Part shown: positions 26,722-34,079 of the stretch, piece after piece
Numbering within the stretch: the first letter of the stretch is position 1
How the letters are laid out: each line of letters starts with the position of its first letter
NCBI RefSeq assembly: GCF_000758545.1
Contig: NZ_CP009279.1
Coordinates: 3,100,001-3,164,000 of the forward strand
Reading direction: 5' to 3'
DNA: 64,000 nt
Source of the DNA: Paenibacillus sp. FSL H7-0737
GTDB taxonomy: Bacteria; Bacillota; Bacilli; Paenibacillales; Paenibacillaceae
Program-made: the position numbers and the translations under genes
The notes under the pieces: generated by a model
The model's input: the letters and a program-made list of their open reading frames with translations, nothing else
Databases searched by the model: none
Told to the model about the DNA's origin: nothing

Positions 26722-27147
26722 ATGAGAGGAATTATATTTGCATTTTTAGCGGGGGCTTGTATTACGCTACAGGGCGTGTCAAATGCTCGAATTAGTCAAG
26801 ATATCGGGACTTGGCAGGCGGCTACAATTACACAATTAACAGGGTTCATCATGTCCTTTCTCATTCTTTTGTTCGTTAGAGATGGGAAAAGGGGAGGCTT
26901 TAAGCAAGTGAAACCCTTATATTTGATCGGTGGCGCTTTTGCGGCTGTTATTATTTTTAGTGAAGTAACGGCCATTCAGCAAATTGGTGTTACGTTTACG
27001 ATATCCTCATTGTTGATTGCTCAGCTATGTCTGACGTTCTTAATTGATATTAAAGGCTGGTTTGGAATGGAAAAGAGAAAAATGAGACTGCCGCAGTTCA
27101 TCGGCATCGGGTTGATGATCGCTGGCGTAGTGATACTGAAATTCTAA
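26722..27147 (+). CDS. YdcZ/DUF606-type DMT transporter (first of pair)
   Basis: A 141-residue membrane protein with about five helices. It resembles the half-sized YdcZ (DUF606) group of drug/metabolite transporters. A GGAGAGAGAG site precedes the ATG. A second, related gene follows after 38 bases, so the two probably work as a heterodimer. The substrate is unknown. Confidence 0.8.
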   Translation: MRGIIFAFLAGACITLQGVSNARISQDIGTWQAATITQLTGFIMSFLILLFVRDGKRGGFKQVKPLYLIGGAFAAVIIFSEVTAIQQIGVTFTISSLLIAQLCLTFLIDIKGWFGMEKRKMRLPQFIGIGLMIAGVVILKF

Positions 27148-27185
27148 TGGCCTTGCGTAAAGTCGATAAATGGAGGAGTTAAGTT

Positions 27186-27644
27186 ATGATTATTGGTTTG
27201 ATATTAGCGCTTATCGCGGGATCACTAGTGAGTCTGCAAAATATATTTAATACAAAAGTTAATGAAAAGGTTGGATCTTGGGCCACGACAACTTTAGTGT
27301 TAGGGATGGGATTCCTAGCTTCATTTATCATGAGTCTTATCGTTGAAGGAAACCGTATATTTACTTTGAGAAATATGGAGCCTTGGTATTGGATCAGTGG
27401 TTTGATCGGGGTTGGGGTAGTAATATGCCTTGTGCAAGGTACTAAGCGGTTGGGCCCTACGTATGCGATTTCGATCGTATTAATCTCTCAGCTTGGGTTT
27501 GCACTGCTCTGGGATTCACTAGGCTGGTTAGGGCTTGAAAAGGTTCCTTTTACTTGGAAGCAGTTGGTCGGAGTGATTGTTATTGTTGGAGGTATTCTCG
27601 TGTTTAAGCTAGGTGGTGAACGGGAGACGCAGAAGGCGGTTTAA
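27186..27644 (+). CDS. YdcZ/DUF606-type DMT transporter (second of pair)
   Basis: A 152-residue, five-helix protein related to the preceding gene; both open with a short helix followed by a NxR/NxK-type polar turn (NARISQ and NTKVNE). GGAGGAG lies upstream. The paired half-transporter layout is typical of this family. Confidence 0.8.
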   Translation: MIIGLILALIAGSLVSLQNIFNTKVNEKVGSWATTTLVLGMGFLASFIMSLIVEGNRIFTLRNMEPWYWISGLIGVGVVICLVQGTKRLGPTYAISIVLISQLGFALLWDSLGWLGLEKVPFTWKQLVGVIVIVGGILVFKLGGERETQKAV

Positions 27645-27765
27645 TTTATGCTCAGACTCATGTTTGTCAAAATAGAAGTGATGGCACTCACACGAGGATG
27701 GAAGAAAATCAAATTATACTTTGGGAAAGTAATAGCTCGATTATAAATAAGGAGTAGATCATCCT

Positions 27766-28083
27766 ATGTTCATACAATTGAACTCCCAAACTATTGAAAA
27801 GTTAGAAAAAAGCCTTGGTGAACGACCAGGATATTTTAAATTATTCTTCGATACAGAGGGCTGTGGTTGTAATGGCGTGATCGTAATTCAGGTCATTAGT
27901 GAACCTCATGCTACAGATATTGAAGTTCAGAAAGAGCCTTTTACTTTTTTTGTTGACCGGCAACAGGAGTCTTTATTTGATGAACAGATGCGACTTGAAG
28001 CAGATGAGAATTACCCGTCATTCCGATTAAGTAGTGATTCGAGTCTGTTAGGAAGTAATATTCGTGTAAAAGATATTCGTTAG
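27766..28083 (+). CDS. HesB/YqkB-like iron-sulfur biosynthesis protein
   Basis: A 105-residue A-type-carrier-like protein resembling YqkB. The N-terminus matches the HesB fold (FKLFFDTEGCGCNGV), with a Cys-Gly-Cys motif, but it lacks the C-terminal CGC pair of IscA. It may help Fe-S handling, though the reduced cysteine set makes cluster transfer uncertain. AAGGAG lies upstream of the ATG. Confidence 0.75.
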   Translation: MFIQLNSQTIEKLEKSLGERPGYFKLFFDTEGCGCNGVIVIQVISEPHATDIEVQKEPFTFFVDRQQESLFDEQMRLEADENYPSFRLSSDSSLLGSNIRVKDIR

Positions 28084-28107
28084 GCAGGTTGGAGCAGTTA
28101 AATGTAG

Positions 28108-28151
28108 AGTGTGTAGAATGGCTGATGAAGCGATTCTACACACTTTTTTTA
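28108..28151 (+). terminator. strong terminator after the YqkB-like gene
   Basis: A perfect 12-bp stem, AGTGTGTAGAAT with ATTCTACACACT, followed by a long T run. Confidence 0.9.
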
Positions 28152-28170
28152 TTTTTTTCGAGCATTAATA

Positions 28171-28200
28171 TTGTAGACTATGTCACGACGTGATATAGTC
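28171..28200 (+). promoter_or_regulatory. PadR promoter with overlapping operator
   Basis: TTGTAG, 17 bp, then TATAGT (28194-28199). Positions 28176-28200 form a near-perfect 25-bp inverted repeat: GACTAT-x-TCACG-x-CGTGA-x-ATAGTC, with 22 of 25 positions symmetric including the centre exception. It covers the spacer and -10, so PadR probably represses its own operon here. Confidence 0.65.
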
Positions 28201-28247
28201 ACGTTAAGACATATTTAAATGCGACGTATAAATAAAGGGAGCTGGGC

Positions 28248-28595
28248 ATGTTGAACCCTGAGAAAGTATTGAAGAAATACGTACCCATGACTGAAACAGC
28301 ATTCTATATTCTTTTATCCTTAGATGAACCACGTCATGGATATGGAATAGTGAAGCATGTGGAGAAAATCACGAAAGCACGTCTTTTGTTAGGTTCAGGT
28401 ACAGTTTATGGCACGTTAACGAAGATGCAAAAAGATGGGATGATTACTGTTTTTGCTGATGAAGAGAGAAAAACAGTTTACGAAAGAACAGACATAGGGA
28501 TGCTAATTCTTGCTACGGAGATTAATAGACTTAAAGAGCTACATGAGAATGCTACAAAATATGGAGGTGACATAGATGATTATCAAAATATTTAG
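28248..28595 (+). CDS. PadR family transcriptional regulator
   Basis: A 115-residue PadR winged-helix regulator. Recognition features are ILLSLDEPRHGYGIVKHVE and LGSGTVYGTLTKMQKDGMI. It starts behind AAAGGGAGC and overlaps the DUF2812 gene by 20 bases. A large inverted repeat lies in its promoter, suggesting autorepression. PadR-DUF2812 pairs are common in Firmicutes. Confidence 0.9.
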   Translation: MLNPEKVLKKYVPMTETAFYILLSLDEPRHGYGIVKHVEKITKARLLLGSGTVYGTLTKMQKDGMITVFADEERKTVYERTDIGMLILATEINRLKELHENATKYGGDIDDYQNI

Positions 28596-29787
28596 ACCCC
28601 TTTGGAGTTATGATGTTCAGAAAACTGAAGAATGGTTAGCTTCTATGGCCCAAAAAGGCTACGAACTTATCCGAATCAACCGTTTAACTAGATATTTTTA
28701 CTTTCAGCAGGGCGAACCGAAAGCAGCAAACTATCGAATCGTATTCGATAAAGTTCCCAACCAATCCCTCTCTAAGGGTCTATTAAATTTCGGATGGACG
28801 AAGGTGTTACAGAGCGGCAAATGGGTTGTGACGATGAATCGGCTGCCTTTAGAACAGATTAGAGCTCTCCCTGATCGAGAGGGAATCGTAAAGCATAACA
28901 AGAAGATCATGTATATTTTTATGGGGATATTGATTTATTTAATGGTTGCATTACTCAATGTAATTTTAATAAGTACTATAGCATTGAGTGTTTCCAAGTC
29001 TGGTCATTTTAATGTCTTCAACGGACCTTTTGGTTTTATTCCCGCTACTGCATTAGGGCTTAGCATTATCTTATGCATTTTCACCGTATATTCGCTGATC
29101 ACATTAAACAAGACGAACCAAAGATTAACAGGGGAATTCATACAACCAAACAAGCAAAATGGTCAGGGGACATCCCCTCTGAAAGACAGGTTAAGTAAGA
29201 ATGAAGAGAAGCGTTTGAAAAGTTCAGGTCAACTTGTTTTGAAGTGGAAGATTGGATGGATGTATTCGCCGGATCGGCTTGAAGAGTGGCTAGAGGGAAT
29301 GGAAGAAAAGGGATATAATCTGTACAGCGTTGGCAAAACAGGAACTGCCTTTTATTTTAAAAAAGGGAAGCCTCGTAAGATGTGTTATTGTGCGGACTTA
29401 CAAAATACTGCTGATACCAATTACTTCAACATTCATACGGATTCTGGCTGGATATGCCTGTATCATTCGAGTTCATGGAGTCAGAAATGGGTTTTATGGG
29501 GCCAAGAATATGTACCAGGTAAAGCCAAACCGCAAATATACAGCGATAAGTTAAATCACTTGAAACTAGCTAGACGTATAGCTTTAACGTATTCTGCTAT
29601 GTTCTTACCCCTCACTATTTTATATATGTATATCATTGGTTTAAATGTAAGATTATCGACTTATTCTAACCTGGATCGATTGCAGATCATAAATATGATC
29701 TTGTACGCAATCTTAATTCTAATGTTTGGATCATATGTTAGTCGGACTTGGCTATATTACAACCGACTTCGTAAACATCATCAATAA
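28576..29787 (+). CDS. membrane protein with two DUF2812 domains
   Basis: A 403-residue protein, internally duplicated. The first DUF2812 copy covers about 5-95 (VQKTEEWLASMAQKGYEL) and the second about 215-320 (PDRLEEWLEGMEEKGYNL). Each is followed by two predicted membrane helices (about 112-175 and 335-390). Its start is inside the PadR gene, so the two are coupled. The function of DUF2812 is not known to me; the regulator pairing suggests a stress-responsive membrane component. Confidence 0.8.
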   Translation: MIIKIFRPLWSYDVQKTEEWLASMAQKGYELIRINRLTRYFYFQQGEPKAANYRIVFDKVPNQSLSKGLLNFGWTKVLQSGKWVVTMNRLPLEQIRALPDREGIVKHNKKIMYIFMGILIYLMVALLNVILISTIALSVSKSGHFNVFNGPFGFIPATALGLSIILCIFTVYSLITLNKTNQRLTGEFIQPNKQNGQGTSPLKDRLSKNEEKRLKSSGQLVLKWKIGWMYSPDRLEEWLEGMEEKGYNLYSVGKTGTAFYFKKGKPRKMCYCADLQNTADTNYFNIHTDSGWICLYHSSSWSQKWVLWGQEYVPGKAKPQIYSDKLNHLKLARRIALTYSAMFLPLTILYMYIIGLNVRLSTYSNLDRLQIINMILYAILILMFGSYVSRTWLYYNRLRKHHQ

Positions 29788-29804
29788 TATCGTGGAGGTG
29801 TATG

Positions 29805-30548
29805 ATGCAACAGAACATTTATGACAACCCTGAGTTTTTTCAAATGTATAAGAACTTAAGGGAGTCAAGAATTACATACAATGACTTTATTGAACAACCT
29901 GCAATAAGAGGGTTACTTCCAGACCTACAGGATTTAAATGTTCTCGATCTGGGTTGTGGTTTTGGTGAAATGGCAAACTATATGATTGATAACAATGCTT
30001 CACAGGTAACAGGTGTAGTTATATCAGAGAAGATGTTAGCTATGGCAAGGAAACGACCTGAGATCCGTTATATACAGGGCTCAATGGAAGAAATCGAATT
30101 TAATCGAAATGAATTTGATTTGGTTGTAAGTTCGTTAGCTTTTCATTATGTCGAGGATTATAAAACACTCATTAGTAGGATTTCAGAATGGATTAAACCC
30201 AATGGTTACTTGGTATTCTCAACAGAGCATCCTGTTGTTTTATCAAATAAGATTCAAAGTGGGTGGGTTAAAGATTCCGATCAAAATATCCTACATTGGC
30301 CCATTGATAATTATGGAGAAGAAGGTCTCAGATCACAGTTTTGGGGAATCGATGGTGTCATAAAATATCATAGAAAACTTTCAACATTACTTAATACTTT
30401 GATCCAAAATGGACTGACTATTGAAGGAATTGTTGAACCTGAATCCAGCCTTGAGGGTCTTGAGAAGATGCCCAAATTAATAAATGAAAGAAGGAGACCT
30501 TCATTTTTAATAATTAAGGCTAGAAAAACAGTTATACGTGGACAGTAA
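29805..30548 (+). CDS. class I SAM-dependent methyltransferase
   Basis: A 247-residue methyltransferase of the UbiE/BioC-like type. Motif I is VLDLGCGFGEMA at about 48-59, with a later FDLVVSSLAFHYVED motif. Two ATGs stand side by side (29802, 29805); the second has better spacing from GGAGG. It starts 17 bases after the DUF2812 gene and may be in that operon. The substrate is unknown. Confidence 0.85.
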   Translation: MQQNIYDNPEFFQMYKNLRESRITYNDFIEQPAIRGLLPDLQDLNVLDLGCGFGEMANYMIDNNASQVTGVVISEKMLAMARKRPEIRYIQGSMEEIEFNRNEFDLVVSSLAFHYVEDYKTLISRISEWIKPNGYLVFSTEHPVVLSNKIQSGWVKDSDQNILHWPIDNYGEEGLRSQFWGIDGVIKYHRKLSTLLNTLIQNGLTIEGIVEPESSLEGLEKMPKLINERRRPSFLIIKARKTVIRGQ

Positions 30549-30643
30549 TTTTCAGTTATGAATGAACTTTACCAGCCGATGAAGGACGATTACTTTATAC
30601 TTATGTATACAGCATCTGTAAGGAAAATAAGGGGAGTGTTTGT

Positions 30644-31444
30644 ATGCATGAAATACCTCATGAGGATTATTATAAAGTGAAGCCACTACTTCAAGGCGAG
30701 CATATCCATCCCGAAACTCTCTCTGTGATTGAAGGCAATAATCCTGGTTGGATCTTTGTCGATCACCTTACAGCACCAAAGAGTGCGTTAGTATGGAGTC
30801 AGGGGATTGAAGGGTTTTATCTTATCGGTGATCACACCAATCAAGCCTTTATCCATGCACTGGACAGTTATGTAACAGATCATATTGTACCTAGAATGAA
30901 GGAACTCGGGATGGAACATTTCGAAGTTTCTGGTCAACATGATGAATGGAATCTGGAATTGATGTTTCCTTCTAGGAAGCTATATCCGTTTGAACAGATA
31001 GTGTTCAAGTTACTTCACAAGCCGCCTACGACGCAGACTAATGGGACTAGAACTATAAATCTTAAAATGCTGGATTGGGAGAACTCAGATCTAAAGAATA
31101 TAGAATTTGTACATGAAAATATTGATTTATTCTGGTCATCGAAAGAAGACTTTGCTGAAAAAGGCTACGGATATGCTGCAGTTGAGGGATCTGAAATTAT
31201 GGGGGTGTGTTATTCTAGTTTTGTTACACAGGATACACACGCAATCGGAATTGAAACCCTTCCTAAATATCAAAAACAAGGAGTGGGGACACATTTAGCA
31301 ACGCTAGTTGTTGAAGATGTGCTCGCCAATGGCTTTATTCCTTACTGGGATTGTTCTACTGATAATGAAGCTTCGAAAAAATCGGCACTACGGCTAGGGT
31401 TTCAACAGATACATCAATATAAGTGTGGTGCTTTTGCAATATAA
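30644..31444 (+). CDS. GNAT family acetyltransferase
   Basis: A 266-residue protein. The C-terminal GNAT core shows TLPKYQKQGVGTHLATLVVE (acetyl-CoA loop) and SEIMGVCYSSFV. The N-terminal 130 residues resemble GNAT-acetyltransferase proteins of the zwittermicin-resistance type. GGGGAG precedes the ATG. A terminator follows at 31456. Confidence 0.85.
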   Translation: MHEIPHEDYYKVKPLLQGEHIHPETLSVIEGNNPGWIFVDHLTAPKSALVWSQGIEGFYLIGDHTNQAFIHALDSYVTDHIVPRMKELGMEHFEVSGQHDEWNLELMFPSRKLYPFEQIVFKLLHKPPTTQTNGTRTINLKMLDWENSDLKNIEFVHENIDLFWSSKEDFAEKGYGYAAVEGSEIMGVCYSSFVTQDTHAIGIETLPKYQKQGVGTHLATLVVEDVLANGFIPYWDCSTDNEASKKSALRLGFQQIHQYKCGAFAI

Positions 31445-31455
31445 TCCTTTTAGAG

Positions 31456-31483
31456 ACGTCTATTCCATGGAGTAGACGTTTTT
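31456..31483 (+). terminator. terminator after the GNAT gene
   Basis: ACGTCTA pairs with TAGACGT across a 10-base loop, then TTTTTA. Confidence 0.7.
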
Positions 31484-31601
31484 ATTATATTTACCGTGGA
31501 GTTGTAAATACTATAATATGAATTGTAATTTGGTATAACTCTATAATTATGAGAGAATGATCATCGGAACGAATGGAACGATTGAATATATTATAAGGTT
31601 A

Positions 31602-31613
31602 GGATGATCATCC
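31602..31613. repeat. perfect 12-bp palindrome abutting the response regulator start
   Basis: GGATGATCATCC lies immediately before the ATG at 31614. A partial copy (ATGATCATC) is at about 31557. It could be an operator or a translation-blocking hairpin; this is speculative. Confidence 0.35.
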
Positions 31614-32297
31614 ATGAAAATTTTTCTTGTCGAGGACGATAGAACGATAGCATCAGGACTTGAATATTCATTACAGCAGGATCATTTTGAAACCCTTCTA
31701 TGTTATGACGCCACCTCAGCCAAAGCGGTGTTATCTGAGCAGTTATCAGAGCTCACCTTATGCATCTTTGATCTCTCACTGCCGGATGGCAGCGGTTATG
31801 AATTGTGCAAGATCGTGAAAGCGCAAAGTGATATACCGGTAATTTTTTTAACGGCGATTGATGATGAGGTCAACGTGGTGATGGGACTCGATATGGGGGC
31901 AGATGATTACATAACCAAGCCTTTTCGGATTCGGGAGCTGCTATCGCGGATTAAATCCGTCTTAAGGAGATATAACAAGCAGGCTCAGACCCAATCCAAT
32001 ATCGAATTAGAGAATATACGGATTAACACGCTTGAAGGAAAGGTTTATAAGAACGGCGATGAAGTGCTATTGACCGCATTAGAATATCGATTATTACTGA
32101 TCTTTGCTAACCATGTTGGTCAGGTTCTCTCAAGAAATCAATTGTTAGAACGGATTTGGGATGTGGCAGGTGAATTCGTGAACGACAATACATTATCGGT
32201 TTACATAAAAAGACTTAGGGAAAAGTTAGAAGATAACCCCCAAGAACCAACGCTGATCAAAACAGTTCGAGGGTTGGGTTACAAGGTAGGTGATTAG
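31614..32297 (+). CDS. OmpR-family response regulator
   Basis: A 227-residue regulator. The receiver domain has acidic residues Asp8-Asp9, phospho-acceptor Asp53 (IFDLSLPDG) and Lys102 (TKPF). The C-terminal winged helix has the YIKRLREKLEDNP recognition region. It overlaps or abuts the kinase gene. It very likely activates the ABC transporter at 33396 through the 11-bp repeats at 33325. Confidence 0.95.
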   Translation: MKIFLVEDDRTIASGLEYSLQQDHFETLLCYDATSAKAVLSEQLSELTLCIFDLSLPDGSGYELCKIVKAQSDIPVIFLTAIDDEVNVVMGLDMGADDYITKPFRIRELLSRIKSVLRRYNKQAQTQSNIELENIRINTLEGKVYKNGDEVLLTALEYRLLLIFANHVGQVLSRNQLLERIWDVAGEFVNDNTLSVYIKRLREKLEDNPQEPTLIKTVRGLGYKVGD

Positions 32298-32298
32298 G

Positions 32299-33300
32299 AT
32301 GCTTCGTAATAGAGAATTTAGATGGTTATTGTTTACGATGTGCTTGATCAGTCTTGTGGCTACAGCGGTGGCGACATTTATATCGTTAGAGGCGGTAGGG
32401 CTCACAGCTGGGACTTCAGCTTTGCTTATAGCTTGCAGTGTATTGTTTACCCGCTGGAGATATGGTGAAATTGAAAAGCTCTCAGGGTATCTACGCCAAA
32501 TCAGTAGTGGGAATTATTCGCTCGATGTTCGTGATAATCAGGAAGGTGAGCTTAGTATCCTGAAGAATGACATTTATAAAGTGACGCTGATGTTATCCGA
32601 GCAGAGTGCGCAATTACAAGAAGATAAAATGAAGCTCACCAATGCGATTTCGGATATCTCTCATCAGCTCAAAACCCCGCTTACTTCCATGACTGTGATG
32701 GCAGATTTATTAAGTGATCCTGAGCTGCACACTGAGAAGAGAATGGAGTTTACCCGGAAAATTACGATCCAGCTCGAACGAATTGGCTGGCTAGTCTCCT
32801 CTTTATTAAAATTCTCCAAGATCGATGCAGGAACCATTCATTTTAAAAAAGATCTTGTTCTGGTGAACAAGCTAGTTCAAAAATCTTTGGAGCCCATGTT
32901 AATTCCAATGGATATTAAAGAACAACGGATCTTGATTGATGGAGATGATAGCACCACATTTACGGGCGATCTCAATTGGATAACTGAGGCGATCATTAAT
33001 ATTCTGAAAAACTGTGTAGAGCACACACCTGCTGGGGGAGAAATTTCTATTTCTTTTGCAGAAAATGCACTGTTTACGGAAATTATCATTACAGATAACG
33101 GCAAAGGAATCCCAAAGGCAGAGCTCCCCTATATCTTCAAACGATTCTATAAAGGTAAGAATGCAAGCGAAGATAGTGTAGGGATTGGACTTGCCTTGGC
33201 ACAAAGCATTATCACAGGACAAAACGGAACGATCGATGTGAAGAGTGAAGTGGGAAAAGGTACACAATTTCAGATTAAATTTTATAAGCAAGTCATTTAA
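32299..33300 (+). CDS. short-loop sensor histidine kinase
   Basis: A 333-residue kinase. Two closely spaced membrane helices (about 10-30 and 37-51) leave almost no extracellular loop, as in intramembrane-sensing kinases. HAMP-like residues follow, then the phospho-acceptor His122 (ISHQLKTPL), the N box (NILKNCVEH), and G boxes DNGKGIP and GIGLALAQ. ATG 32299 lies one base after the regulator stop. Such kinases usually sense through an associated ABC transporter, here encoded just downstream. Confidence 0.9.
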   Translation: MLRNREFRWLLFTMCLISLVATAVATFISLEAVGLTAGTSALLIACSVLFTRWRYGEIEKLSGYLRQISSGNYSLDVRDNQEGELSILKNDIYKVTLMLSEQSAQLQEDKMKLTNAISDISHQLKTPLTSMTVMADLLSDPELHTEKRMEFTRKITIQLERIGWLVSSLLKFSKIDAGTIHFKKDLVLVNKLVQKSLEPMLIPMDIKEQRILIDGDDSTTFTGDLNWITEAIINILKNCVEHTPAGGEISISFAENALFTEIIITDNGKGIPKAELPYIFKRFYKGKNASEDSVGIGLALAQSIITGQNGTIDVKSEVGKGTQFQIKFYKQVI

Positions 33301-33324
33301 CACTTGTAGCTTAGTGACTAGAAT

Positions 33325-33357
33325 GTCACTTTAGAGTCACTGGATAGTCATTGTAGA
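33325..33357. promoter_or_regulatory. three 11-bp direct repeats, probable response-regulator site
   Basis: GTCACTTTAGA, GTCACTGGATA and GTCATTGTAGA follow each other with no gap. They end five bases before TATACT (33362-33367), and there is no good -35 box. The first repeat also pairs with AGTGAC at 33313 as an inverted repeat. Contiguous repeats near one helical turn are typical of OmpR-type activators. Confidence 0.65.
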
Positions 33358-33395
33358 CAGATATACTGATCTCATCAACAAATGGAGGTCTAACA

Positions 33396-34079
33396 ATGGA
33401 CATTTTAAAGATTGAACATCTGTCTAAAACATATGGAAAAGGCGAAACAGCGGTAAAGGCACTGGATGATGTATCTTTTTCGATTAAAAAAGGGGAATTC
33501 GTAGCGATTATCGGGCCATCTGGCTCCGGGAAATCGACCATTCTACACTTATTAGGCGGAGTGGATAGACCGACAAGCGGCAAAGTATTCGTAGATAACA
33601 CGGATATTTATAAATTGAATGAAACACAGCTGGCGATCTTTAGACGCAGACAAATTGGGCTGATTTATCAATTCTATAATCTTATACCGGTGTTAACGGT
33701 CGAAGAGAACATCACACTTCCTTTACTCCTTGATCAGCACAAGGTAGATAAGAAACAATTTGCGGATACTGTAAAGGCGTTAAATTTGGAGAATCGCTTA
33801 AATCATCTCCCGAATCAGCTCTCAGGCGGGCAACAACAGCGGGTCTCTATTGGTAGAGCGTTAATTAGTAATCCCGCAATCATGCTGGCAGATGAGCCAA
33901 CCGGTAATCTGGATAGTAAGAACAGTGGTGAAATTATAGATTTATTAAAAATGTTTAATAAAACCTATAATCAAACACTGATTGTCATTACTCATGATGA
34001 ACGGATTGCATTACAAGCGGATAGAGTGATTACCATTGAAGATGGAAGGATCGCCAAAGATGAGGTGATTCGTCCGTGA
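33396..34079 (+). CDS. ABC transporter ATP-binding protein, MacB/LolD/BceA type
   Basis: A 227-residue ATPase. Walker A GPSGSGKS is at 40-47, signature LSGGQQQR at 142-149, Walker B IMLADEP at 162-168, and the H-loop is in VITHDE. It overlaps the permease gene by four bases (GTGA). It energises the permease, likely to remove antimicrobial peptides or antibiotics from the membrane. Confidence 0.95.
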   Translation: MDILKIEHLSKTYGKGETAVKALDDVSFSIKKGEFVAIIGPSGSGKSTILHLLGGVDRPTSGKVFVDNTDIYKLNETQLAIFRRRQIGLIYQFYNLIPVLTVEENITLPLLLDQHKVDKKQFADTVKALNLENRLNHLPNQLSGGQQQRVSIGRALISNPAIMLADEPTGNLDSKNSGEIIDLLKMFNKTYNQTLIVITHDERIALQADRVITIEDGRIAKDEVIRP

